64,000 nt of DNA, taken from Diphasiastrum complanatum. Lineage: Eukaryota > Streptophyta > Lycopodiopsida > Lycopodiales > Lycopodiaceae. Location: positions 47,173,224-47,237,223 of the forward strand of contig CM055111.1 in the NCBI GenBank assembly GCA_029204225.1. The letters run 5' to 3'. Of this stretch, positions 1-12,199 are shown in pieces. Below the pieces are notes generated by a model. The model saw only the letters and a program-made list of their open reading frames with translations, did no database searches and was not told the origin of the DNA. A program made the position numbers and the translations under genes. Within the stretch, counting starts at the first letter, position 1, and each line of letters starts with the position of its first letter.

Positions 1-600
1 TGTAAAATGGAGTACAAGAGGTGCCTTTTTACTCTTAGGTTTATAGGAAATAGCCTCAAAAGAGCCCCCTACTTGAAGTAGTGTCGGTCCCTCGGCATTA
101 TGGCGCTAGTATGGGCTGCGTGTTTCTTGACGGTGTCTTATTAGAAAACCTGTGACCTGCTCCATAAACTGGACGCGAGCGAAGCTGTGTTTGTCAGTCA
201 GTGGAAAGGAAACCTTGTGGACACCTAAAATGTCCCCCAGGACTCCAAATCGAGATAGAGCTTCCTAGAACACCAAGGGAGGATTGCCGTCCCAACCAAA
301 CCTAGACCCAATACCGGTCTAGCCCCCGAGCAATCTAGGAGATAGGCAAGCCACAGGAAGAGCGCTTCACAGTCTGACAACATAACGGCCACAAACTCTT
401 CCATCCACCTCATAGACATTGGTGAGGGTATATATAGAGATATAGCCAACCCCACCTGCCCATGCACCGAATCCACATGGAAGCACTCTAACTGATCATG
501 CCAATCTCCCATGCATGTCCTCTGCATGTAGGTACCCCTAACCCATAATAGCCAAGACCCATGCATAAGCACAGTGCATGTACACCCTATCCCATACTAG
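1..600 (-). mobile_element. Ty3/gypsy (Tat-like) 3'-end fragment: tail of the extra ORF
   Basis: Read on the minus strand, the stretch around 110-225 encodes a peptide with the core FMEQVTGFLIRHRQ. It matches FMEDVTGYLIHQRR at the end of the extra ORF at 42.7 kb. Just beyond it lies a 22-bp block (76-97) that recurs at 42,815-42,836 and 61,041-61,062, in each case between the extra ORF region and an LTR. The piece is therefore the 3' end of a gypsy element whose LTR runs off the left edge. The part at 225-572 is open on the minus strand and may belong to the same ORF, but I do not recognise a domain. It is a broken fossil. The family link rests on these short matches by eye. Confidence 0.5.
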
Positions 601-694
601 GATGCAACACACATGCCTATACCGCATGCGAGTGTGACCTCATGGTCCTACTTGACTATTATCCAGATTAGGCCTAGCCCCTACGTCCAAGACA

Positions 695-975
695 GCTCCT
701 AATGATACCATGTGAGAATTTGTCATAAGACACTTCTCAACAATATGCTAATGCTCCCTGACTAGTTTATGCATGCAAATAAACTTAGTCCAATGAACAC
801 ATAGTGGATCCACATGATTAAGAACTTGCTCAAAGAAAACATGATCCCACTATGATTCAGTACATAGCATAAATCTGTAGATCTCACCCCATTTGTATAT
901 AATAGATGCCTAACTGAGAATCCTGTAACCCAGTTGTCATGAGAGAGAATATCTCTTTGGCATTCTCAGGTCATA
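695..975 (-). repeat. Possible LTR with adjacent tRNA-Met-type primer site (minus)
   Basis: On the minus strand the sequence ...CTCACA is followed by TGGTATCATTAGGAGC (plus 695-710). This resembles the plant tRNA-iMet primer site TGGTATCAGAGC placed directly after an LTR end. A candidate LTR body lies at about 711-975 and includes a TATA-like run near 895. The far end is not defined and no matching second LTR was found in the window. This is a low-confidence call. Confidence 0.3.
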
Positions 976-1029
976 CAAGCTTTATTATGGTCACATTGAT
1001 CAGTTAGTGTTTATCGGATTCGGGCAGAT

Positions 1030-1950
1030 CAGGTCTGCCTTACTTGATCACAGCTTCGAAGTCACTGGATCTATGCAATCGATTCCATAGCCATGCACAA
1101 AATTATGGTGAATTGAATTTTAGCTTTGCGGAAGCGTTGAACTAGGTGTAGTGATCAGAGCAAGAAATCGAACAGTGCTATCAGTCATATAAAATGATAA
1201 AATCTACAAAATAATCAATCTGCAAGCATGAATCAGTTTGAACATGCAATCACCATACACGATCTAAATTGCCGGAACAATGATGGATTAGTCATGCAGA
1301 AATACAATGTGATTGCAGAATAGATCAAGCGCGTTCTCCTTGATACAAGGCTTTGTGATAACAAAGAAGAGGAACGATGCAATTGCACTCTGAATGAATT
1401 ATTGATCATACTGATTCATCAATCTTACATGAATATGTATACATGGCTAACTGATTAACAGGATGGTTAACACATATTTTACAAATTAGGATTAAGGCAC
1501 TACTTGTTGTTGCATGTCGCTTTCAGTCGACATCTGAATTAGTTAGAGACGTTGGACATGTCGATGACTTCATACAAGTTGGAGATCATGGACAAGCTGC
1601 AAGACGTTGGACAAGTCGATGACATGGACATCGAGGACGTGGACATCGATCAAGTTGGAGACGTCGGAGATGTCGATGACTTTGGACAAGTTGATGACGT
1701 GGAAGTCGAGGACATGGATGCTGAATAAGTTGGAGACATCGGACATGTCGACGACTTCGGACAAGTCAATGACGTGGACGTCGGTTAAGTTGAAGATGTC
1801 GAACATGTCGATGACTTGACAAGTTGATGGACACTATCATCAAATTGTTTTGTATTTCTGCAGATGTCGCGGCCATAGAAATATTTACAACAGCTAAAAA
1901 ATGATTCTAAATTAGCATAAAATAAGGATGGGGAGGATAGATAGCCAACA
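1030..1950 (-). repeat. Ty1/copia 3' LTR (minus), related to the LTR at 43.7-44.6 kb
   Basis: The LTR starts on the minus strand with TGTTGG (plus CCAACA at 1,945-1,950), directly after a purine tract (1,951-1,960) and the end of copia RNase H. Two blocks are shared with 43.79-44.57 kb: the stretch with TCGAAGTCACT near 1,053, and the stretch from TTTGTATTTCTG through CAAGTATTTACAACAGC-like sequence near 1,850-1,900. The inner boundary is approximate. The LTR contains a minisatellite at 1,556-1,825. Confidence 0.6.
1556..1825. repeat. GTCGATGAC minisatellite inside a copia LTR
   Basis: The motif TCGATGAC recurs at 1,561, 1,616, 1,673, 1,748 (as TCGACGAC) and 1,808. This gives units of about 55-75 bp built on CAAGTTGGAGACGTCGGACA-like sequence. 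The array is degenerate. The apparent open frames across it on both strands are a by-product of the repeat and are not taken as genes. Confidence 0.75.
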
Positions 1951-3600
1951 CCCCCACTTAATCTGGATTCTTAAATGCCTTGATTCTTAAATTCAAGATA
2001 GCACAAAAATTGTTGTATGCTTCTTGATTCAATCCCTTTGTAAATATGTCAGCGGTCATGTACTGGGTTCTGCAAAATTTCAGACTCACCTCCTTGTTGA
2101 GTATCATGCTCCTTGTATAGTGATATCTGATCTCGATGTGCTTGCTCCTAGAGTGAAATCTAGGATCAATTGATAATGCAATTGCACTTTGATTGTCGCA
2201 CTGGATCATTGTTGGAGCAGATTGTCTGAGACCAATATCAGACAATAAATTCCTCAACCAAATTGTCTCTTTAGTAGCTTGAGAGACTACAATGTACTCT
2301 GATTCTGTCAAAGACATTGTAATGGAGGTCTGGTTACAACTATTCCAAGATATTGGACCATTGTTGAGCATAAAAACTTATCCAGAAGTTGATTTTCTGG
2401 TGTCGATATCACCTGCCCAATCTGCATCTGTATATCCATGAAGAGTATGGATATAAGATGGATCTCCATCACCATAGCAAATTCAGAGGTCCATTGTGAC
2501 TTGTACATATCTCATTACTCTGATGAGAGATTTCCAATGGATCATGCCAGGATTGGTCATGTATTGGCTCAAGAAACTAATGGCGTATGCAAGATCTGGC
2601 CTGGTCAAGATCATTGCATACATCAGGGATCCAATAATAGATTGGTATGGATACACCCTCATTGGTTTGAGGGCATTGTTTCTTGGATAATCTGAGACCT
2701 GGATCCATGGGATTATGTACAGGCTTGCAATTTATAAAATTGAATTTCATTAGCAAGTTATAAAAGTACTTCAACTTCTGTCTCTGTAGATCTGAATTTT
2801 GAGACGATAGTGTGCTTCTCCAAGATCTGTCATCTCGAATTCTTGGGACAACATCCTATTTGTATCCTTTGTCAGAGCAATATTGTTGCCAAACAACAAC
2901 GTATCGTCCACATAAAGTGTGATGATGACAAAGAATTGATTAACAGCTTTGAAATATACATTACAGTCTGCAGAGCTACGTTCAAAACCATGATCGATCA
3001 AGAATGTGTTGATTCAATGAAACCATGCTCTGAAATATTGTTTCAGATTGTACAAAGCTTTGTGGAGTTTTCATACCTAGCCTTCATGACCATTGAGGAT
3101 GTAGCCTTCTATCTGGATCATGTGCTGCAGCAGCATAAGAAAGTAGCAGTCGAATAGAGGTGTGCTTGACGATTGGATTGAAGGTCTTGAAGTAGTCGAT
3201 GTTGGAAATTTGTGAAAATCCCCTTGCCACAAGTCGAGCTTTCATTCTGTCGATGCTCCCATCTACTTTGTATTTGATCTTAAAGATCCATTGCAATCGA
3301 TCATCTTTCTGTTTGTTGGTAGGTCGGTGTTAGTCCAAGTGTTGTTCCTCAACAGTGAGTTGTACTCTTTGTCCATTGCTTCTTTCTAGAGATCTGAGTC
3401 GGCCTCTGACAAAGCTTCCTCAACTATAATTGGCTCCTGAATAAAATAGTGAGCAAATTCATCAGTATATCGGACAAGCTGAGATCAAATTCTTGATGGT
3501 CTCCTGGTTGAAGCTTTTGGCTGTGAAATTCGACTTTGTGTTGGTTGTGTCGGGCATGTCAGACACATTGACTACTCTTGAGTTGTAGTCACTTCATCTT
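1951..3600 (-). mobile_element. Ty1/copia pol 3' half (RT and RNase H), fossil
   Basis: Minus-strand peptides give the copia RT fingers (ARLVARGFSQ, about 3,230), the catalytic block LYVDDTLLFGNN (about 2,890), a palm/thumb part (2,577-2,770), and RNase H with SLTESEYIVVSQATKE, DNQSAIAL and RSKHIEIRYH (1,958-2,330). The order is right for one element running 5' to 3' down to the LTR at 1,950. It is cut off on its upstream side near the chromovirus at about 3.6 kb. It is broken, with several breaks. A close relative in plus orientation lies at 6.5-7.1 kb. Confidence 0.85.
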
Positions 3601-3639
3601 CTTTTGGATCTGACTATATAGGGTGACTATAGGAAGGAG

Positions 3640-6252
3640 TGGAAATTGCCTTCTAAAAAGAGTCAGTTGTCGGGGTAGAAATTGTGGACTGCATTTGGCC
3701 CTTGCCCTTCAAATCAATAAACGAATCTTTGATAAAAGTCACATCCCTGTTATTAAAAACTTTATTGGTATAGATTTAAGATCGGGCTACCATCAGATAC
3801 GCATTAAGATAGAATATATACCCAAAACCGGGTTTCGAACTCGCTTTGGTCACTACGAATTTTTGGTGTTGCCGTTTGGTTTGACCAATACACCGGCAAC
3901 TTTCCAACAAATGATGAACGATTTGTTCAGGCCATATTTGGGAAGATTCGTAGTGGTATTCTTAGATGATATCCTAGTGTTCAGTAAGACTTTGGCGGAA
4001 CATAAAGAGCATCTTAGGATTGTCTTGGACATTCTAAGAAGGGAAAAGCTCTTTGCCAAGGAGTCTAAGTATGACTTTTTTGCTAAGGAATTGTCCTACT
4101 TGGGGCATAAGATTTTCGAACGGGGGGTGGAGATTGAGGCTGATCGTATCCAGAGGGTTATTGATTGGCCTATTCTCACCACAGTTCGGAAAATCAAGTC
4201 TTTCTTGGAGTTTGTAGGATTTTTCCGTCGGCATATTCCCCAATTTGCTCGATTGACATTTCCCCTTACCCAGGCCTTGAAAGGCTATAAGAAGCTAAGC
4301 CGGAGGGCTAAGAGTCCAGACGAAGGATATGAATAATTGTTTTGAGTTGCTTAAGAAAAGTGTCACTTCGGCACCAATACTAATCATTGGCAATCCTGAT
4401 AAGACTTTTGTGGTTAGGACCGATGCTAGTGATTATGCTATTGGAGTTGTTTTGATGCAGGATGGACATCATGTGGCTTATGAAAGCAAGAAACTCAATC
4501 CTGCTCAGTCTAGGTATTGTAGCTATGAGAAGGAACTGTTTGCAATTGTTCATTCCTTGAAAATTTGGCGACATTATTTGTATGGAGCCAGATTTGAAGT
4601 TTTGACGGATCATCAGACTCTTCGATATTTCTGTGATGCTACAGATTTAAAGGGGAGGCAAGCTCTATAGATGGGCTGAGCTGATGCAAATCTTTGACTT
4701 TTCTATACGTTACTGTAAAGGAAGTCAAAATATTCTAGCGGATGCTTTGAGTCGGTTACCGGTTATTAATCAGTTGTGCTTTACTGTTATAGAACCGGAG
4801 CTATTTCAGTCTCTTCAAGGACTATATGAGTCCGCTCCCTTTTTGGGAAAGTATTGGCAACAACTACTTTCGGGTGTCGATTCAGGTTTGCAAGATTCCT
4901 CGAATTAGGGAAAGACTGAAACGGATTTCCTAATTCGAAACAGGATTTTGTTTCGTAAAGGAAAGGTGTGTGTACCGGAGAATGACACTGTAAGGGCCCA
5001 AATCTTGCATGAGTGTCATGATAGTCCATGCGCAGGACATTCGAGTATACAAAGAACACTTGACTTAGTTCGAAGGCAATTTTGGTGGCCTAAGATGAAA
5101 AGTCAGGTAGAGGCCTATGTACTTAAATGTACTAAGTGCCAGTTAAATAAAGCATAGAGACTAAAAGCTAGTGGCCTATTACATCCTTTAGATATTCCTA
5201 CCAAAAAGTGGGAAAGTATATCTATGGATTTTGTGGTCGGGCTTCCACATTTAGGGAAGGGCCACGATTCAGTTTGGGTCATTGTTGACAGACTTACGAA
5301 GTTTGCTCAATTTATCCCAACGAAAACTACTGTTAAGGCTTCAGAACTAGCTCAACTGTTTGTTGAGAATCTTTTTCGACTGTATGGGCTACCTTGCGAT
5401 ATTGTTAGTGACCATGACCCAAAATTCACTGGGAATTTTTGGCAAGCAGTATTTGAAAAGTTGGAAACAACTCTAAGTCTGAGTTCTACAGATCATCCGG
5501 AATCAGACGGTCAAACGAAAAGGACCAATCAGACGATGGAAGATATGCTTCGAGCATATGTGGGCCATCGGCAGTCTGATTGGGAACAGTACCTTCCACT
5601 GATGGAATTTGCATATAACAGTGCAAAATATTCAGCGACCGGATTCAGCCCTTTCATGCTTATGTATGGTTTTCAACCTCGATCACCAATTAGTGTTGGC
5701 ATGAAAAACCTACGGGTGCAAGCTGCAGCTGATTTCCTTGCGGATATGCAAGAAATGTTACAGCTGGCTAAAGAAGTGCCCAGGACAGGGCAAGACACTA
5801 TGCTGATCTATCTCGGAAGCACAAGGTATTCATGGTCAACGACTGGTGTTTTTGAGAGTCCCTAGTCACTCTAGGGGCTTGAAAACTATTAATTGTACAA
5901 AGTTGGCAACTAGGTATTGCGGTCCTTTTAAGATTATCCAAGTGATAAACAAGGTCACATACAAACTAGAACTTCCAGTAAGTTGAAACCCTCGTTGGGG
6001 GTTGGGGAGACCCTGGTCCCTGTGGAAGATCTAGTGGAACTTCTTTGTGATGAGTCCGTGAGTGGACCACATGAACCCGAGGCGATTGTTAATAGCCGGC
6101 AGAGAACTCTACGGAGTAGAGTGCTTCGGAAATTTTTAGTCAGGTGGAGGGGCAAATCAGAAGAGGAGGATACCTGGGAAAAGGAGGCTGATCTCCAGAA
6201 GTATTTTCCAAATTTTTTCCTACAAGGAAAAATTTAAGTTTAGGGGGAAGGA
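3640..6252 (+). mobile_element. Ty3/gypsy chromovirus pol, 5'-truncated fossil
   Basis: Domains run in gypsy order. RT covers about 3,720-4,320, with the catalytic block [12 protein letters not shown]. RNase H covers 4,330-4,670 (TDASDYAIGVVL). Integrase covers about 4,990-5,860, with the HHCC zinc region (HECHDSPCAGH, CTKCQ) and the DFVVGLP core. A C-terminal chromodomain lies near 6,110-6,210 (LVRWRGKSEEEDTWE). A purine tract (AGGGGGAAGGAA, about 6,241-6,252) leads into the LTR. Gag and protease are absent. It is related to the young element at 49.8-56.0 kb but clearly diverged. It is broken, with several breaks. Confidence 0.88.
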
Positions 6253-6505
6253 ATGTTACATACCTATGTAACTAGCAGTACTTTAGACCTCTAATAGTCC
6301 ATTTAGTATTGGGGGCTAAATGGCAAGGTACCCTTAGGATTAAGGGTATGTGTCCTTGGATAAGGACAGACAAGTGACTATACCTTAGTTGGAGGTATGG
6401 AGTCACGTGACCCTTGGATAAGGGATACCCTTAGTATTAAGGATAGGTGCCTTGGATTAAGGTACTAGTGTCCTTGGTTAAGGGCATGTAGCTATACACC
6501 AAGAT
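6253..6505 (+). repeat. Chromovirus 3' LTR with repeated CCTTGG-TTAAGG motifs
   Basis: The LTR starts with TGTTACATACC directly after the purine tract. The young chromovirus LTR also begins TGTTAC. The right end is a junction with copia RT sequence at about 6,505. Between 6,330 and 6,485 there are six imperfect palindromes of the form CCTTGGATTAAGG, spaced about 15-60 bp apart. No second LTR of this sequence was found in the window. Confidence 0.65.
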
Positions 6506-7075
6506 CGTCAAATTCAAATGTTTACTTCAAGACAATGCAGCAGTCTTTTATCATTATCACTTTATATGTGGACGACACATTGCTCTTCGGCAACAATATC
6601 GATCTGATAAAAGAAGGCAAGACAATGCTATCTTTCGAATTCGACATGACCCATCTGGGCGAAGCTCATTTTTGTCTTGGTATTCAAATCCACAGAGACA
6701 GAAATTGAAAGTTGATCTACATTACTCAACATAGGTACATCTACAATATGTTAGTCAAATATAATCTGGTTAATTGCAAGTTAGCTCTCTCACCAATGGA
6801 ACCAGTTCTGAAATTGTCGAAGGACCAATGTCCCCGAACAATTGAAGAGAAGGAGCGATGCGTGAGTATCCTTATCATTCAATAATAGGATCTCTTATGT
6901 ACACAATGATTTGTACCAGGCCAGACATAGCTTTTGCAATCAGCTCCCTAAGTCAGTTTATGACTAACCCTCATGAGATATCTTCGAGCTACTATGGAGT
7001 TTTGCATTTCTTATGGAGCAGTCGACATCGACAAACTCAATTTCTCAATAGTTACACAGATGCATTAATGTAATG
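6505..7075 (+). mobile_element. Ty1/copia RT fragment (plus), fossil
   Basis: Translated pieces include SNSNVYFK, IIITLYVDDTLLFGNN, a HLGEAHFCLGIQIHRDR block and RPDIAFAISSLSQF. These are the copia RT palm and thumb. The catalytic block is almost the same as in the minus-strand copia at 2.9 kb, so both belong to one family. The piece begins abruptly at the chromovirus LTR. It is broken. Confidence 0.8.
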
Positions 7076-7850
7076 TGCATCAATCAGAAAGTATATAGTT
7101 CACGAACAATTTCGTGTCGCATTCTTGTAACTTATAGATTAGAAAGATTAAACATCTACAATTCGTGAATTACAAGAGTGGCAGATTAGCGACGATCTAA
7201 AACACTTTTGATGATGTCATGGTATCAGATCAGATATCTGTACCCAATGGTACTTGGATGAGCTTCTTGATTAATTGAGGAGCACGACTGATTTCATGTC
7301 GTGTCGTCTTTTGTCAAAGGTTCAAAATTGAAATCTAGCAAAGCTTTGGCATTAGAAACAAAATGTTTCTTCATTCCACACGTGTGAAACACCTTTTGGT
7401 AATGAATGAATGCATGTAGAATGGTCTTTTTGCCTTAGATCTTGTCATTGATCTTGGATTTTAATCAATAGGTGATCAATAGTGCATGAGCCAAGCTTAG
7501 GAGATCAATTTCACACATTAGGACATTCCCACATGTGTGAATTTTCACACTGAGAACCGTGGGCTTGGGGAACCATGGCATGAACCGTGGTACAGTTCAT
7601 GCAATTAATCAATTAATCATTATTTGATCCTTTTTCTCCCAAATTATCATTTTAGGCCAATTCTTAGTTTTATGGACAACGTTGAGTACTACGGTGACCT
7701 TGTACAATTCAGCTGATCGTCGGATATCCTCGGGGAAGGGAATTGCAACAAGATTGAAAATATGTTGTGTAGAACCTTTTCAAAAAGTGACTGGCCAATA
7801 TTCAGTGGCTTAGAAAATATTCAGTGGTCAACAATTTGTTGGAAAGAGGT
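7076..7850. other. Unassigned stretch with a primer-site-like motif
   Basis: No gene was seen. TGGTATCAGATC at 7,220-7,231 resembles a tRNA-iMet primer site, and the 145 bp before it could be an LTR end following the copia RT piece. No second copy was found to support this. The rest is AT-rich DNA with no domain or repeat that I recognise. Confidence 0.4.
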
Positions 7851-8831
7851 GTAAAATAGGTCGAATAGAATCGAACAAAAGAATTAAAATTTATCGTACG
7901 CAACGAAATAAACTATCTTTCTCTTTCTATATGCATAACTACATCTAATTTTGCACAAAACAATAGTGATAGAAATCACGTTTGATCTTATAGTATCTAA
8001 CTTTGGAATCATTAGTACTACAGTGATTACGTAGCCAAACATTTAAGCATTGAATTATTAGACAAATAATCAGTCGCGAAGAACTATAGAAACACATACA
8101 TTATGAGACGAACCTGAATACAATAAGAAGATAGTATTGATTCAGTATGAAAACGAAACATATGTAAATGAGTACAACAAGCTTGCGGATCGACGCCATG
8201 TACTCTAAGCTATCTCTGAGTGACTAAATATAAGTCTGAATTAAGCGCAACTACTGATAAGTAGTAAGCGCAATAGTAATCTCTAATCGACTCTATAGAA
8301 GTGAGCTAGAATGCTTAGGAGTGTCCAAGCTCGTAGGCTTGAGAGAGAGAACGCTAACTATTCAATACTTGATGATTGATCTTCATGCTTGAGATGTAGG
8401 AATATGAATAGCTATTTATACTAAGCAATTAGGTTGTCAAATGCGTCATCCAGTTGGCTGTGATGTGCTAGCATCCATCTAGTTAGGACTTTTCAGAAAT
8501 TACTTGCTTGATGAATTAATGCAAGTCAGTGGCTTTGGTCATAAACAGTCTGTCTGTAGCTTGGACGTAAACTGCCATGTGAAAAATGCAAAAAATACGA
8601 AGGTCTTCGCCAACGTCATTTCCTTAACATTTGAGGCATGTGGCACTTTGCGAAAAAGCCGAAGTGAGAGAAAATCCTGAAAGATGCAAATCTCGAAAAT
8701 GTCGACACTGTGAGCCGTTTCCGAGTAGTTATGCAGACTGTGTAAAAACACAAAGAAATTTGCAAGTCTGGATAAAAATTGGATGAAGATTAAAATGTCG
8801 ATTAGTCGATTAGTAGGAGAATAATCCAACA
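7850..8831 (-). repeat. Second copia 3' LTR (minus)
   Basis: CCAACA at 8,826-8,831 is the minus-strand TGTTGG start. It is preceded by a purine tract (minus ATTAAGGGGGAG, plus 8,832-8,843) and copia RNase H. The layout is the same as at 1,950, but the LTR body is not obviously the same sequence, so this is a related but distinct family. The inner end is set only roughly near 7,850. Confidence 0.5.
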
Positions 8832-9285
8832 CTCCCCCTTAATCTGAATCCATGAATGCCTTGACCTTCAAACTTAGTTCTACACAAGCTTAATGCTTTG
8901 GTAAAAATATCTGCTGTCATATCTTGCGTTCGACAGTATTGCAATCTGAGCTCTTTGTTGAGAACTTTGCCTCTGACATAGTGATACTTGAGTTCAATGT
9001 GCTTACTCCCAGAACTAAATCTAGAATTGGCTGACAAGACAATAGCACTTTGATTATTATAAAATAATAATGTCGGAGTGATTTGATTCAGACTGATATC
9101 TGAAAGTAATTTTCTCAGCTAAATTGCTTTCTTTGTAGCTTGTGAGGCTGCAATGTACTCTGATTCTATAGAAGATAGAGCTAACTAAGATTGCTTGCAA
9201 TTGTTCCAGGAAATTGGACCATTGTTGAGGAAGAATGTAAATCCAAAAGTGGATTTATGAGTGTCTACATCTCTTGCCCAACGTC
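8832..9285 (-). mobile_element. Ty1/copia RNase H fragment (minus), fossil
   Basis: On the minus strand the peptides RWARDVDTHKSTFGFTFFLN and NNGPISWNNCKQS (about 9,190-9,290) lead into FSSGSKHIELKYHYVRGKVL and TQDMTADIFTKAL (8,870-9,010). This is the copia RNase H domain up to its C-terminus. Upstream RT is missing past a junction near 9,285. It is broken. Confidence 0.85.
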
Positions 9286-9289
9286 TAAT

Positions 9290-10157
9290 GCTAGTAAGCA
9301 AGACAAGATTCAAGAAGACGAAAAATACTAAAAACGAATCCGCCTGCGTGCGAGATAATTCTGTAATAGGATCTGTAGATCCAAAGTCCGCTAGTAAGTG
9401 AGACTCGAATTTGTGAGAGAACAATATTTCTCTCACGCCAACGCACTGCGTGGATCTGCATGCAGTGCTTGAAGAATCAAAAAAATAAATAGATGATTTT
9501 GTAGTTGTTGTGCACATTATTATTCTAGATGATTGTATGATCTTGTACGTAAATTCATCTGCTACTATTCGTGTGTCTAATTCGCTTGTTCATTCTAATT
9601 CGGCATCTTGGTTTGATTTTGTTGAATGCTACATTAATTTGGTAACGTAGATCAGAAGTGTCTGACTACTCTCTGAGGGATTGTAGGAGTGATACAGCTG
9701 GTAGTGACCAGTGATCACATCTGAACTCCTGACGAACTGATCTCGTTCGCAAATCCTTTCGCTTCATGATTCGCTTCGCGATCACCTGGCTACAAGGGTA
9801 AATCAATTACAGAGCTCACTTAGGTTTCGTTTCATTTCGTCCTGTTTCGTCTCGTCTCATCTCATCTCATCTCGTTATAGAGAGTGATTGATCTTGTCAT
9901 GATTCGTTTCATTTTGTTTCAGCATGAATCAATGTCAGAGCTCGTTTCGCTTCGCTTCACTTTGTTTCGTTTTCTTCTAGAATTCGTCTCGTTTCGTTTG
10001 CTTGTGTTATAGAACTTGCTTGATCCAACTCGAACAAAAATAATTCGAGTGTCGCAAAAAATTTCACAAATCGTTCGTGATTTAATTCTACCAGTTTGTC
10101 ACCAGAGTTGTTTTTGGCTAGAATTTTGCATTTTTTGAGTGTATTTCTTGTCATCAG
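9290..10157 (+). repeat. Probable 5' LTR of the plus-strand copia at 10.2 kb
   Basis: This stretch has no coding match and ends at a tRNA-Met-like primer site. It includes two TTTCGTCTCG/TTTCGCTTCG-rich low-complexity patches, at about 9,828-9,880 and 9,944-9,995. Its start is not defined and no second LTR was found, so the LTR call rests on position before the primer site and gag. Confidence 0.4.
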
Positions 10158-10170
10158 TGATATTAGAGCC
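10158..10170 (+). other. tRNA-iMet-like primer binding site
   Basis: TGATATTAGAGCC differs by two bases from TGGTATCAGAGCC, the usual plant copia primer site. It lies about 90 bp before copia gag. Confidence 0.55.
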
Positions 10171-10228
10171 CACCTTGTCATAATCTGACATAGCCAAAAG
10201 GCGATCAGATCCAGGAGGCTAAAGCATT

Positions 10229-11685
10229 CAAACGATCAACCATCAACAAGTGTACACGAATTCAAAAGCAATGGCTTCAATCAGCAGCATACAGAACAAG
10301 GTCTGTACAGTTTTGGATCCTTCAGGATCTAACTTTCTAGCATGGAAAGTTAAGACATCGCTGATACTAAAGGGTGAAGGTTTATTCCCCTGGGTGGATG
10401 GCACAGAGGAGATGCCTACGACATCAAACAAAGAGCTACGTGAGTGGAGGGAGAAAAATGACAAGGCAGTAGCCTTGCTGTCATCATCCATCGAGGATAG
10501 TCTCACGCTTGACCTGGGTACACTCTCCAAGGCAAAGAAGATGTGGGATACACTGCTCACTAGATTTTGAACAAAATCGCGCAGTCAAATTATGATGCTG
10601 GAAAATCAGCTGACAAATATACAGTGGGATGGGAAAGACCTCACTTCCTTTGTAAGGAAGATGAAGGATCTATTCCTGTCACTACACAATTCTGGAGTAG
10701 AAAATGCAGTGTCAACTTAGAAGCAGCTCACTTACCTTTTGAGAGCCTTACCCAGATATTTCTAGACAACTAGGACCCTGCTCGCGAAAGATCCTACAAT
10801 GACCCTCGAAAAGGCAATTGTCGAAATTCGAGAGGAAGTCGAGGTGAAGCACCTTGATCACAAGGATGGTTCTGACCAAGCCCTCTACAACAACTAGGAC
10901 AAGGCGAAGAAACAATTCAAGCCTAAGAGGGAGTCAAATCAAAGGCAGGATCGTGATCAGCAAGCAGAGGAGACAAGCAAGGGCCAGTGGAAGAACAAAG
11001 GGAGGTCGAAACAACAAGGTGGAGAAAAGAAGACTTGCGTGAGATACAGACGAGATGGGCACACAGTTGATACGTGCTGGCTCAATCCAAAAATTGAATG
11101 TATCCACTACCATAAAAAGGGTCATGCAGCCATGGATTGTCGCCTGAACCCGAGAAACAAATCAGCACAAAACAGACAGGAGAACAACAACAATTCGTCC
11201 TATGTCGAGGAGCCTGAGAGCTCAAAAATGGGCGAAGAGAGATCGAACAAAAATTGCTCGACTGCCTACATTTGTGCATATGTGTGTGCAACGTCAACAT
11301 CTGACACACAGGAGGTGATCCTAGACTCAAGAGCTACCTCACACTTCGTGACATCAAGACGAATTATGTCTGATTTCTGAAGTGCTAATCCTTCAAGATT
11401 CATTGTTCTTGGAGATGGATCCAAACATCAAGTGAACGGTATTGGTTCACTCTGGCTCAATACAAATGGCAGAGATAGACGACTCGAAGACGTTCTATTT
11501 GTGCCTACACTGTAGCAAGACTTGCTTTCTGTGGCAAGGATAGCTGATGTAGGGATGTGTATGACATTTTCTGATGAAGCATGCAATGTTATTGATGCCA
11601 GTACTAGTACCCTGATCACTCAAGGCAGAAGAAAAGATAATCTATATCACCTGAAGGTATGCCTGCCTGCAAATCAGGTGCATAA
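10229..11685 (+). mobile_element. Ty1/copia gag to protease, fossil
   Basis: Gag starts near 10,250-10,270 with the N-terminal copia pattern VLDPSGSNFLAWKVKTSLIL and a UBN2-like domain (SIEDSLTLDLGTLSKAKKMW). A nucleocapsid with paired zinc-knuckle-like motifs (CIHYHKKGHAAMDC, about 11,100-11,140) follows. Then comes a protease (VILDSRATSHFV, about 11,310) with a GDGSKHQVNGIGS block (about 11,410-11,450) and the LYHLKV end. Integrase and RT are not present; at about 11,685 the sequence changes to a gypsy piece on the other strand. It is broken, with several breaks. Confidence 0.8.
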
Positions 11686-12190
11686 AGGGCAAAGGGAATT
11701 GATCCTTTTTGGTGACTGCATTTAGCGCCTTCAGATTCACACAGATCCACATTTTGCCATTCTTCTAATTGGGTACTATAACTATCGGCGATACCCATTC
11801 AGTGTGCTCGATTTCGTAAATGAAATCTGCATCTAACATCTTCTGCAATTTCTGCTTGATCAGCTCCGGTGTAGTTCGGGTTGTAGCGATAGTAACGACT
11901 CACCTTGGGGACTGCTCCATCCACCAAGGGTATGGTGTGCTAGACTATTGTTGGTGGAATGCCCTTCAGAACACTTTAATTCCAAGAAAAACAGTCCTTG
12001 TACTCCACCAACAATGATCGTAGCCTTTTGAATTATGTGGGCTTTAACTGCTCTCCCACATGTACTATCTTTTCTTCTTCACCTGGATCGGCAAGGTTCA
12101 TTGGTTGTGTTTGCGCAGATCCTTCGAAGAATCATTCCGCTGGTGCCTAGCTTTGATCAGGTTCTCGCTAGGCTTGCGGCATCATAATTA
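11686..12190 (-). mobile_element. Ty3/gypsy RT N-terminal fragment (minus), fossil
   Basis: Read on the minus strand, about 11,690-11,890 gives TPELIKQKLQKMLDADFIYE, the E-H-T-E-W-V-S-P-I-V block and ALNAVTKKDQFPLPF. This is the start of a gypsy RT, just before the palm. It lies between two copia pieces of plus orientation. The upstream part (to about 12,190) is probably the protease-RT linker and has no clear domain. It is broken. Confidence 0.7.
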
Positions 12191-12199
12191 CCACGTCGT

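Noticed and set aside
1570-1819. Open frames on both strands across 1.57-1.82 kb with repeated Met-Ser-Asp/Val-Ile-Asp-Leu peptides
   Set aside because: They are produced by the GTCGATGAC minisatellite, which is open in several frames. No domain is present.
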